From contig CAZBXQ010000067.1 in NCBI GenBank assembly GCA_964495935.1, positions 1 to 16,433 of the forward strand: a stretch of 16,433 nucleotides of DNA. The letters run 5' to 3'. The position numbers and the translations under genes were made by a program. Shown here piece after piece: positions 9,207 to 16,341 of this stretch. Source of the stretch: JAJYSO01 sp964495935. GTDB lineage: Bacteria; Bacteroidota; Bacteroidia; Flavobacteriales; Flavobacteriaceae. The stretch's first letter is position 1, and each line of letters starts with the position of its first letter. The notes under the pieces were generated by a model. It worked only from the letters and a program-made list of their open reading frames with translations, was not told where the DNA came from and ran no database searches.

Positions 9207-10172
9207 ATGTCCTTCAAAACCCGGAACATCAGAAAAGACGGTCTTGATATTCATGTTTTACAAAATACCGCAACAGGAACGGAAATTCATTTATTACCGA
9301 AGTATGGAGCCTTGTGGCATGCTTGGAAGGTACGTACGGGAGATTCAACCTTAAACCTAATCGATAACTATAAAAATTTAGATGAACTCGATAAAGATCT
9401 TCGAGTATCTCATAAAAGCGCAAAATTAAGCCCTTTTGCCTGTCGAATCGACGCGGGGATTTATACCTTCGAAGGGGAATCATACGAGTTTCAACATAAA
9501 TTTAATGACGGGACCGCGATCCATGGTTTGCTGGTCGATCAGGCCTTTGAGCATATAGAGACCAAAATTTCTGAAACGGCTATCCAGTCTGTTTTCGTTG
9601 GTCAATATCGAGGAGAAGATACCGGGTATCCTTTCGATTTTGATTGTGAGATTAGCTACGTCCTTTCAGCCGAGGATGTGGTGACCCTTAATACCACGAT
9701 AAAAAACCGATCCGAAGTTGATATTCCGGTTGTCGATGGCTGGCACCCCTATTTTAAAACCGGTTCAAAAATTGATGATTGTCTTCTTCAATTTAAAGGG
9801 AAAGACAAGATTGAATTTAATGAAAAATTGGTTCCTACCGGAAAATTATTGCCCTTTCGAGAGTTTGATAAGCTTCGTAAAATCGGAGCTATAGAATTGG
9901 ATAATGCTTTCCATTATAAATCGGAAAAAACGGAGTCGGTTTTACAACTTGTGGATCCTCAGCAAGGGATTACTATTTCTATTCGGAATTTAAAAAATTA
10001 TCCGATCCTGCAAATGTATATTCCGCCTGATCGGAATAGTATTGCTATCGAACCGTTGAGCGGCGCACCGGATGCCTTTAATAACGGAATGGGATTGACC
10101 ATCTTGTCTTCAGGCGAGGAAAAGAGCTTTTCGGCCGGTTTTAAAGCCGAAATCGCTGAAGCCGGAAAATAA
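9207..10172 (+). CDS. galM: Galactose mutarotase (aldose 1-epimerase)
   Basis: A 321-residue cytoplasmic protein with no signal peptide. It interconverts the alpha and beta anomers of galactose so that GalK, which takes the alpha form, can use the beta-galactose released by GH2. Family motifs are IHGLL with H106, VDGWHPYF with H180 as likely general acid, and IAIEPLSGAPDAFNNG with E282 as likely base. I chose ATG 9207 (MSFKTRN) because homologues start about there. The frame also opens at TTG 9159, but the extra 16 residues (MQPVFESLNDL...) do not look like family sequence. No strong ribosome-binding site is visible at either start. It is the last gene of the + strand group, 223 bp after GH2, and converges on galT. 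The other mutarotase-like family, glucose-6-phosphate 1-epimerase, is less likely given the galactose context. Confidence 0.9.
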   Translation: MSFKTRNIRKDGLDIHVLQNTATGTEIHLLPKYGALWHAWKVRTGDSTLNLIDNYKNLDELDKDLRVSHKSAKLSPFACRIDAGIYTFEGESYEFQHKFNDGTAIHGLLVDQAFEHIETKISETAIQSVFVGQYRGEDTGYPFDFDCEISYVLSAEDVVTLNTTIKNRSEVDIPVVDGWHPYFKTGSKIDDCLLQFKGKDKIEFNEKLVPTGKLLPFREFDKLRKIGAIELDNAFHYKSEKTESVLQLVDPQQGITISIRNLKNYPILQMYIPPDRNSIAIEPLSGAPDAFNNGMGLTILSSGEEKSFSAGFKAEIAEAGK

Positions 10173-10309
10173 GCAACGGCAGGAGGTGCAAATGATTCTG
10201 TTACCGGTGATTTTGCCGGGAGGATAGATAGGGTTGAAGCTTTGATGGCAATTGCCGGCGGTTTTAACCCCTGGAAAAGATTTCTCCTTCGTCGAAATGA
10301 ATCACTCCG

Positions 10310-10358
10310 AAAAAAATAATGGGAAGGCTACTTTCGGTCAGGGATCACACTCCCCATT
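10310..10358 (-). terminator. Candidate intrinsic terminator of the galT operon
   Basis: Read on the - strand, arm AATGGGGAG (10358-10350) pairs with CTTCCCATT (10326-10318), giving 6 bp, one mismatch and 2 more bp around a 23-nt loop. A run of seven T residues on that strand (10316-10310) follows after ATTA. It lies about 90 nt beyond the galT stop codon and before galM's end, as expected for a unit that meets a convergent neighbour. The loop is long and the stem is imperfect, hence moderate confidence. Confidence 0.5.
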
Positions 10359-10361
10359 AAA

Positions 10362-10403
10362 TTTATAGGCTTCACAGTCGTTCTATAAAGTTAGCTCTTT
10401 TTT
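10362..10403 (+). terminator. Weak candidate terminator after galM
   Basis: A perfect 7-bp inverted repeat TTTATAG (10362-10368) and CTATAAA (10383-10389) with a 14-nt loop is followed nine nucleotides later by six T residues (10398-10403). It lies about 190 nt after the galM stop. The stem is A/T-rich and the T-tract is not adjacent, so it is a weak candidate. The rest of the 10173-10445 gap holds a 10-bp palindrome GGCAATTGCC at 10247-10256 and no coding frame I can support. Confidence 0.3.
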
Positions 10404-10445
10404 GTTAGTACTGATAAAGGGCTATTTGGAATGCAGGTGAGAAGA

Positions 10446-11489
10446 TCATCGCTTCTTGTAATGGGTTTCCGGTAAGGATTGAATCAATTTCGCAGCTTTT
10501 TCGGCGGAAATATCGCGTTGTAAATTTCCTAACATTTCATACCCTACGCTAAACTTCTTGACTGTTGCCGATCGTAATAACGGAGGATAAAAATGCATGT
10601 GAAAATGCCATTCCGGGTGGGGTTTACCATCGGTTGGAGCCGGGTGAAAGCCTGCAGAATAAGGGAAAGAGATTTTGAAGATATTATCATACTTGATCGT
10701 CAATCGCTTGATGATATCGGCTAAGCCGTCTTTTTCGCTATCTGTCAAATCGGTAAATCTTCCAAAAGGGCGCTTGCTGATGATCATCGTTTCGAAAGGC
10801 CAGAAAGCCCAGAAAGGAATTAGTGCTACGAAGTGATCATTTTCAATAAGAATCCGTTCTTTTAATTTCAATTCTTTATCGAGATAATCTCCCAACAGGG
10901 TTTTTCTGTGTTTTTGATAATATTTTTCTTGTTGAATGAGCTCTTTTGCAGGTTCTGCGGGAACTGTTTTTTGGGCCCAGATCTGCCCGTGTGGATGAGG
11001 ATTGCTACATCCCATAATAGCTCCTTTATTTTCAAAGATCTGAACGTAGTTTACATAATCTAACTTTCCGAGGTCTTCGTATTCCTTCGTCCAGGTATCT
11101 ACTACACGCCGGATTTTTGTGACTTCCATTTCCGGCAGTGTCAGGTCGTGACGGGGAGAAAAACAAATTACTTTACAAATCCCTTTCTCTCCTTCTGCAA
11201 CGAGGAGACCATCTTGGTTGATTCCCGTATCGGGAGCTTCGGGTTGAAGCGCACTAAAATCATTTTTAAAAACAAAAACATCCTCATACTTGGGGTTGGT
11301 AGCGTTTCCTGCCCTTGCGTTCCCGGGGCATAAATAGCATTCGGGGTCGTATGATGGTCTTTGATTCCGGGCCGACTCTTCCTCTTGTCCTTGCCAGGGG
11401 CGTTTGGTACGGTGGGGAGAGACCTGAATCCATGTTCCGGTTAACGGGTTGTATCGGCGATGGGAATCGTTTTGTAGATTTAAAGACAT
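10446..11489 (-). CDS. galT: Galactose-1-phosphate uridylyltransferase
   Basis: A 347-residue cytoplasmic enzyme of the Leloir pathway. It swaps UMP from UDP-glucose onto galactose 1-phosphate through a uridylyl-histidine intermediate. The active motif NPHPHGQIW has H165-P166-H167, with H167 as nucleophile (H166 in E. coli). Zinc-type cysteines C51 and C54 (ECYLC) fit E. coli C52 and C55, and FSPRHDLTLPEM supplies the histidine matching H115. The N-terminus HRRYNPLTGTWIQVSPHRTK is typical of class I GalT. I chose ATG 11489 (MSLNLQND), which matches the usual family start; a TTG at 11531 would add 14 atypical residues. It follows galK by 55 bp in the same direction and is the last gene of the operon. 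All key residues appear intact. Confidence 0.96.
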   Translation of the reverse strand: MSLNLQNDSHRRYNPLTGTWIQVSPHRTKRPWQGQEEESARNQRPSYDPECYLCPGNARAGNATNPKYEDVFVFKNDFSALQPEAPDTGINQDGLLVAEGEKGICKVICFSPRHDLTLPEMEVTKIRRVVDTWTKEYEDLGKLDYVNYVQIFENKGAIMGCSNPHPHGQIWAQKTVPAEPAKELIQQEKYYQKHRKTLLGDYLDKELKLKERILIENDHFVALIPFWAFWPFETMIISKRPFGRFTDLTDSEKDGLADIIKRLTIKYDNIFKISFPYSAGFHPAPTDGKPHPEWHFHMHFYPPLLRSATVKKFSVGYEMLGNLQRDISAEKAAKLIQSLPETHYKKR

Positions 11490-11544
11490 GGGTACTCGAG
11501 TTTTTTGTGAATAAAGCGAAACCGGCTTCAATGAATCCGATTAT

Positions 11545-12693
11545 TTAGGCAATGCGATGCGTTCCCCGGGAAATTCGGGTGACATAAATTTTCGGTTCGT
11601 AGCCTATGGCTTCTTTATATTTGCTGGTAACGGTTTCTTTGAAATTTGCTACGTGTTCTTCGGCTACCAGATTAATGGTACAACCACCAAATCCCCCTCC
11701 CATCATTCGGGCTCCTAAGACACCGGGGCATTGTGCTGCAAAATCAACTAATGCATCCAATTCTTTACAACTCACCTCATAATCATCCCGTAGGCCTTCG
11801 TGCGTTTCTTTCATCAGCTTTCCAAAGGCTTCAAATTTGTGATTATTCAGGAGGTCACAGGCTTCAATAACCCGTTTATTTTCTTTGACCACATAATTGC
11901 ATCTTTTGAATATCACAGGGCCCATTTCCTCTTTTGCATTTTCTACCATTTGCAAAGTTGCATCTCGCAGACTTTCCACTTCCGGATGGGATTTCTTTAG
12001 GATAGCCACTCCTTCTTCACATTGTTTACGACGGATATTGTATTCCGAAGAGGCTAATTCCCGGCTAACTCCCGAGTCGCACAGGACGATTTGGATATCC
12101 GGTCGGTCAAAAGGGAAAGGGTTGGTTTCAAGGCTTCGGCAATCCAATTGAATGACACTTTTTGCTTTTCCCATAAGGCAACCGATTTGATCCATAATTC
12201 CGCATTGCAGACCGACAAAATTGTTTTCAACCTTTTGTGCCAGCCTGGCAATTTCTATAGAGCTGATTTCCAGATCCAATAATTCATTTAATCCGTAAAT
12301 GACCCCGGACGTTAAAGCGGCTGATGACGACATTCCGGCCCCAATGGGAATATCACCCCCAAAAACACAATCGAATCCGGTTATATCGTAACCCTTTTTA
12401 ACCAGTTGATCGTAAGCTCCTAAAAGGTAATCCGGCCAGAAATAACCGGATTTTTTTACATCTTGGGTGCTTGTTGAGTAATCTTCATCCTTGTCGATGG
12501 AGAAGAGCCGAATCTCTTCAGATGGATTTATTCCAATGGCCAACAGGATGTGCTTGTTTACCGCTGCCGGCAGGGCAAATCCATCATTGTAGTCGGTGTG
12601 TTCTCCAAGTAAATTAACTCTTCCGGGTGATTGGATAAGAATATAATCGGATCCAAACCTTTTTTCGAAATGGGTTTTTATCGTGTCAGTCAA
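11545..12693 (-). CDS. galK: Galactokinase (GHMP kinase family), TTG start
   Basis: A 382-residue cytoplasmic kinase that makes alpha-D-galactose 1-phosphate from galactose and ATP. The galactokinase signature GRVNLLGEHTDYNDG begins at residue 24, with R25 at the catalytic arginine position. The GHMP ATP loop is PIGAGMSSSAALTSG. CGIMDQIGCLMG holds D168, the expected catalytic base, and GARMMGGGFGGCTI is the third GHMP motif. The start is TTG at 12693. No ATG exists in frame between the symporter's stop codon and the signature, and MTDTIKTHFEKRFG fits other GalK N-termini, so a non-ATG start is well supported. The gene begins 33 bp after the symporter stop. Length is normal for bacterial GalK (about 380) and no key residue is missing. 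Confidence 0.97.
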   Translation of the reverse strand: MTDTIKTHFEKRFGSDYILIQSPGRVNLLGEHTDYNDGFALPAAVNKHILLAIGINPSEEIRLFSIDKDEDYSTSTQDVKKSGYFWPDYLLGAYDQLVKKGYDITGFDCVFGGDIPIGAGMSSSAALTSGVIYGLNELLDLEISSIEIARLAQKVENNFVGLQCGIMDQIGCLMGKAKSVIQLDCRSLETNPFPFDRPDIQIVLCDSGVSRELASSEYNIRRKQCEEGVAILKKSHPEVESLRDATLQMVENAKEEMGPVIFKRCNYVVKENKRVIEACDLLNNHKFEAFGKLMKETHEGLRDDYEVSCKELDALVDFAAQCPGVLGARMMGGGFGGCTINLVAEEHVANFKETVTSKYKEAIGYEPKIYVTRISRGTHRIA

Positions 12694-12726
12694 AATCAGT
12701 TGATGTTTAGATGATTCAAGTGAAAA

Positions 12727-14370
12727 TTACCAAAAAAAGGCATATAACAATGCCGTTATGATAAGGATAACATAGGCTCCAATATTAAAACTTTTTCCTG
12801 TTTTAAAAACTTTATTGGTCGTATGAATAGCTTTTGGATCTTCTGCATTGGGATTGGTCGTAAGACTCACCCCCATAATGATAACCAAAGTTAGGATAAG
12901 CGTGTAAAACATCTGATCCAAGAAAGGCATATCAAAGGGTCCCATTTTCAAAATTAGAGCAATGACAATGGAGGATAAAACCCCGTAGATGGCTCCTTTA
13001 GAGGTGGCTTTTGGCCAAAACAGCCCCATTAGGAAGACGGCCAGAATGCCCGGGCTTACCAGGCCGGTGTATTCCTGTATATATTGGAAAACCTGAGGCA
13101 CATTCCCCAGCATGGGGGCGATTAAAACTCCAATGACGAGGGCGATCGCTGCGGATATTCGACCTACGTTTACGGTTTGTCTGCCTGACGCCTTGGGATT
13201 AAAGTAGGGGATATAAATATCCATGGTAAAAATCGTTGAGATCGAGTTTAGCATCGAGGCCAAAGAAGACACGACTGCTGCGGTAAGAGCGGCTACAACC
13301 AAACCTAAAACCCCGGGGTGCAAAAAGGCTTTCATCAGCCAGGGGAAAGAGTTGTCGTAATCGATGCTTCCATTAGCTTTAGTAAAATCATCTACAATCC
13401 CGGGGATCTGGGTAGTACCGTCGGGTTGCATATACATAGTATATACAATAATTCCCGGGATGACCACGATCAGGGGAACGATGAGTTTTAGAAATCCGGC
13501 AAAGATGATTCCGCGTTGAGATTCCTTCAACGATTTGGCAGCCAGTGTACGTTGAATTACATACTGATTAAAGCCCCAATAATAAAGATTGGCAACCCAT
13601 AATCCCCCGATTAGAACCGCTATTCCCGGTAGGTTGTAATATTCGGGATTGTCTTTGTTTAAAATCATATGGAATTTCTCCCCCGCGGTTTCATAGATAT
13701 GTGAGAAACCGTGAAAGACTCCTCCTTCGGGGGTGACGTTGTTGAGTGCTACAAAAGTTGTAATAAGTCCGCCGATGATCAATAAAGTAACTTGCAATAC
13801 GTCAATCCAAGCAATGGAAGACAGCCCTCCATATAAGGAATAGGCTGCCGAAAACAGAGCCAATCCGATGGCCGCTGCCATAATCAGACTTCCGTCACCC
13901 ACTCCCATAATGGTGTCGAGTGCTTTGGCTCCCAGAAAAATCACGGTGGTCAGATTGACGAAAATAAAAAGCGCAATCCAGAATACTGCCAAAATGGTTT
14001 TCAGCGATTTATTAAATCGTTTTTCTACAAATTCAGGGATGGTATAAATTCCTTTTTCAATAAATATGGGAAGGAAGTATTTCCCTACAATGATGAGGGT
14101 AATGGCCGCCATCCATTCATAAGAGGCCATTCCTAAACCCACGGCAAATCCGGCTCCTGAGGTTCCAATGAGCTGCTCGGCCGAGATATTGGCGGCAATA
14201 AGAGAGACCCCGATAACATACCAAGGGAGTGATTTTCCGGCTAAAAAATAGTCTTCTGCATTTTTTTGCTCTCCTTTATGAGATATCCATATCCCCAGAA
14301 ATATGATGATTGCACAATAAGCAAGGAATATAACCAGGTCGAGTGTAGAAAAATCAGCAGAGAGTTTCAT
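12727..14370 (-). CDS. Sodium/galactose (glucose) symporter of the SSS family, vSGLT-like
   Basis: A 547-residue inner-membrane protein, about 14 hydrophobic helices, that imports sugar with sodium. It strongly resembles Vibrio parahaemolyticus vSGLT from end to end: NISAEQLIGTSG, YEWMAAITLIIVGKYFLPIF, WVANLYYWGFNQYVIQRTLA, VSSLASMLNS, and QEYTGLVSPGILAVFLMGLF. Galactose ligands known from the vSGLT structure are present: Q66 (Q69 there), E85 (E88), N261 (N260), Y264 (Y263, inner gate), W265, and Q432 (Q428). Sodium-site serines S368-S369 match S364-S365. These allow a substrate call that SSS family membership alone would not. Galactose is the best guess and glucose is also likely. It is the first gene of the operon leading into galK and galT. 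The ATG at 14370 has no obvious Shine-Dalgarno, which is normal for the phylum. Confidence 0.94.
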   Translation of the reverse strand: MKLSADFSTLDLVIFLAYCAIIIFLGIWISHKGEQKNAEDYFLAGKSLPWYVIGVSLIAANISAEQLIGTSGAGFAVGLGMASYEWMAAITLIIVGKYFLPIFIEKGIYTIPEFVEKRFNKSLKTILAVFWIALFIFVNLTTVIFLGAKALDTIMGVGDGSLIMAAAIGLALFSAAYSLYGGLSSIAWIDVLQVTLLIIGGLITTFVALNNVTPEGGVFHGFSHIYETAGEKFHMILNKDNPEYYNLPGIAVLIGGLWVANLYYWGFNQYVIQRTLAAKSLKESQRGIIFAGFLKLIVPLIVVIPGIIVYTMYMQPDGTTQIPGIVDDFTKANGSIDYDNSFPWLMKAFLHPGVLGLVVAALTAAVVSSLASMLNSISTIFTMDIYIPYFNPKASGRQTVNVGRISAAIALVIGVLIAPMLGNVPQVFQYIQEYTGLVSPGILAVFLMGLFWPKATSKGAIYGVLSSIVIALILKMGPFDMPFLDQMFYTLILTLVIIMGVSLTTNPNAEDPKAIHTTNKVFKTGKSFNIGAYVILIITALLYAFFW

Positions 14371-14410
14371 TACAATAATAATAGATTTATAAAAGGGAAG
14401 TAATTTTGTC

Positions 14411-14427
14411 CTGTCGTTCTATGACAG
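14411..14427. promoter_or_regulatory. Inverted repeat in the leader of the symporter-galK-galT operon
   Basis: CTGTC (14411-14415) and GACAG (14423-14427) form a perfect 5-bp inverted repeat around a 7-nt spacer, giving 17 bp in total. It sits about 41 bp upstream of the symporter ATG and downstream of the candidate -7 element. That location would suit a repressor site or an RNA hairpin in the leader. The repeat is short and could be chance. No second copy was noticed in the + strand gaps. Confidence 0.3.
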
Positions 14428-14473
14428 TTGACGAACTAATTAATATCCAATAGCAAATTAGCCATATTGTAGT

Positions 14474-14481
14474 CAAATATA
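14474..14481 (-). promoter_or_regulatory. Candidate -7 promoter element of the symporter operon
   Basis: On the - strand this reads TATATTTG, an exact match to the Bacteroidota -7 consensus TAnnTTTG. It lies 103 bp before the symporter ATG in an A/T-rich gap, so it would give a leader of about 95 nt. I found no TTTG or TTG at the usual -33 distance, which lowers confidence. The surrounding DNA is A/T-rich enough that chance matches are possible. Confidence 0.4.
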
Positions 14482-14506
14482 TAATTATAACTTAAACTTT
14501 AAAGAT

Positions 14507-14524
14507 AAAAAATAGCGATTTTTT
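14507..14524 (-). terminator. A/T hairpin downstream of the ggt gene
   Basis: AAAAAAT and ATTTTTT form a perfect 7-bp inverted repeat around a 4-nt loop, 32 bp past the ggt stop codon. Read on the - strand it ends in T residues and could be a weak terminator for ggt. The stem has only A-T pairs, so it may instead be an A/T-rich upstream element of the adjacent symporter promoter. Confidence 0.25.
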
Positions 14525-14556
14525 CTATTTCTGAATTAATTTGCTGTGTGTACTAT

Positions 14557-16248
14557 TTATTCGATCCCCACGGAATCGTCTCCCCGGCCATCGGCCACGA
14601 CGTGGTAGTTTCCATCGTCATCGACAACGATCATTTCTACACGGCCCATTTTATTCACTTTTTCAAAGGTATAGCCCATTTTTTCAAGAGCGTTAATAGT
14701 GGTTTGGGGAAAATCTTTTTCTACGCGCACTACTTCCGGTAACCATTGATGATGGAATTTTGGGGCATTGACGGCTATATTTGCATTTACGCCAAAGTCG
14801 ATGATATCCACAATCGATTGAAAGACTTGGGTGGGAATGGTGGTTCCCCCGGGAGTTCCCACGACGATCTTAGGCGTGTTGTCTTTTAAAACGATGGTAG
14901 GACTCATTGCACTCAGCATCCGTTTATGAGGGGCTATGGCATTGGCTTTTCCGCCTAAGGCACCAAACATGTTGGGAACCCCGGGTTTAGCAGAGAAATC
15001 GTCCATTTCGTTGTTCAGGAAAAATCCGGCACCGGAGACGACAACTTTGCTTCCAAAACTGCCGTTAATAGTCGTGGTGGTTGAAACGGCATTTCCATCC
15101 TTGTCTAAAACACTGATGTGGGTGGTTTGATTACTTTCTTTTCCTAAATTTTCAACTTTTCCTACCTCATTACTGGGAGTTGCTTTGTTGGGATTATAGG
15201 TAGCCATTCTGTTTTTTAAATAGGTTTCGCTCAAAAGCATTTTAGACGGATCGTCTATAAAGTCCGGGTCGCCCATGTATTCTGCCCGATCGGCAAAAAC
15301 GCGACGCTCTACTTCTACCATCAATTGTACAGCTTCGGGAGAGTTGAGTTGTTTTCCCTTCAACCCCTTAAGATCGACCATCTTAAGAAGTTGGGCAAGG
15401 ACTAAGCCGCCACTTGGCAACGGCATGGTTACAATTTCGTGTCCCTGATACGCTATGGTTAAAGGCGTTCGTTCCCGTACTTCATAGTTTTTGAGATCCT
15501 TTTTTGAAATAATGCCGTGGCTCGCTTTCATTTGACGCACAATGAGATCGGCTGTTTTTCCTTCATAAAATCCTTTTTGCCCCTCTTTTTGAATACGTTT
15601 TAGCGTTTTAGCCAAATCTTTTTGAACGAGGATATCCCCTTCTTTCCAGTCTCCTTCTTTTACGAAGGGAATGGGATTCTTGTTGTATTTTAAGAAAACT
15701 TCTTTTCGACTGTTTAACAGGCGGGCGTCTGATGCTGAAAGCGCGAAACCTTGTTCGGCCAGATCGATGGCCGGCTGAATTAGTTTTTCCATCGGGAGTT
15801 GAGCATATTCATGCATTTTAAACAGGCCGGCGACGGATCCGGGGACACCGGAAGCAAGCCCTCCGTTCTGACTGCGATTTAAATCGGCATCGCCGTTTTC
15901 ATCCAAATACATATCGCGATGTGCTTTTCCGGGAGCTTTCTCCCGGTAATCCAGTGCTATTTTCTCACCTTTATTGGTAACGGCTATGGTAAACCCCCCA
16001 CCGCCGATGTTTCCGGCTTGGGGATGCGTAACTGCTAATGCAAACTGGGTGGCGATCATCGCGTCAAAAGCATTGCCGCCCTCCCTTAGCATTTTGGCTC
16101 CTGCCTCACTGGCTAAGGGAAATGCAGAAGCTACCACGCCTTTGTTGCTCACTTGAGCTTCTTTGATGATATTGTAGTCTGTAAATTGCGCAAAAGTCAG
16201 AGTAGAGGCACCCAGAAGAAAGGCAATAAGAAATAGGGATCTTTTCAT
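14557..16248 (-). CDS. ggt: Gamma-glutamyltransferase (exported, self-cleaving)
   Basis: A 563-residue N-terminal-nucleophile hydrolase that cleaves or transfers the gamma-glutamyl group of glutathione and related compounds. A Sec signal peptide (KRSLFLIAFLLGASTLTFAQ) places it in the periplasm. I chose ATG 16248; the frame stays open back to 16338, but those 30 extra residues would bury the signal peptide. Self-cleavage should occur before T376 in NQTTHISVLDKDGNAV, giving a large subunit and a small subunit of about 188 residues. R102 in DYREKAP matches E. coli R114, the glutamate carboxylate binder. MDDFSAKPGVPNMFGALGG shows that the lid loop of the E. coli type is present, and GTPGGTTIPTQVFQ is the diglycine loop. 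The oxyanion-hole pair, usually Ser-Ser in LSSMSPT, reads LSAMSPT. It has no evident link to the galactose genes beyond position. Confidence 0.95.
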   Translation of the reverse strand: MKRSLFLIAFLLGASTLTFAQFTDYNIIKEAQVSNKGVVASAFPLASEAGAKMLREGGNAFDAMIATQFALAVTHPQAGNIGGGGFTIAVTNKGEKIALDYREKAPGKAHRDMYLDENGDADLNRSQNGGLASGVPGSVAGLFKMHEYAQLPMEKLIQPAIDLAEQGFALSASDARLLNSRKEVFLKYNKNPIPFVKEGDWKEGDILVQKDLAKTLKRIQKEGQKGFYEGKTADLIVRQMKASHGIISKKDLKNYEVRERTPLTIAYQGHEIVTMPLPSGGLVLAQLLKMVDLKGLKGKQLNSPEAVQLMVEVERRVFADRAEYMGDPDFIDDPSKMLLSETYLKNRMATYNPNKATPSNEVGKVENLGKESNQTTHISVLDKDGNAVSTTTTINGSFGSKVVVSGAGFFLNNEMDDFSAKPGVPNMFGALGGKANAIAPHKRMLSAMSPTIVLKDNTPKIVVGTPGGTTIPTQVFQSIVDIIDFGVNANIAVNAPKFHHQWLPEVVRVEKDFPQTTINALEKMGYTFEKVNKMGRVEMIVVDDDGNYHVVADGRGDDSVGIE

Positions 16249-16341
16249 TTTTGTTGATTTACAAATTGTATAGGTTGGTAATTTGATAAAAATAGAAATT
16301 TGTTTAGATTTTTTGTGAGGATGTGCGTTTTTATTCAATTC
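16249..16341 (-). other. Leader region upstream of ggt, no gene seen
   Basis: This A/T-rich gap of 93 bp between the membrane-protein stop and the ggt start holds several T- and A-runs on the - strand. I found no exact TAnnTTTG element; the nearest, ACAATTTG about 15 bp before the start, has two mismatches. A ggt promoter here is possible but not shown. Confidence 0.3.

Noticed and set aside
11490..11531. Longer galT start at TTG 11531
   Set aside because: ATG 11489 matches the usual family start; the added 14 residues do not.
16249..16338. Longer ggt start at 16338
   Set aside because: It would put 30 residues before a clear Sec signal peptide that begins at ATG 16248.
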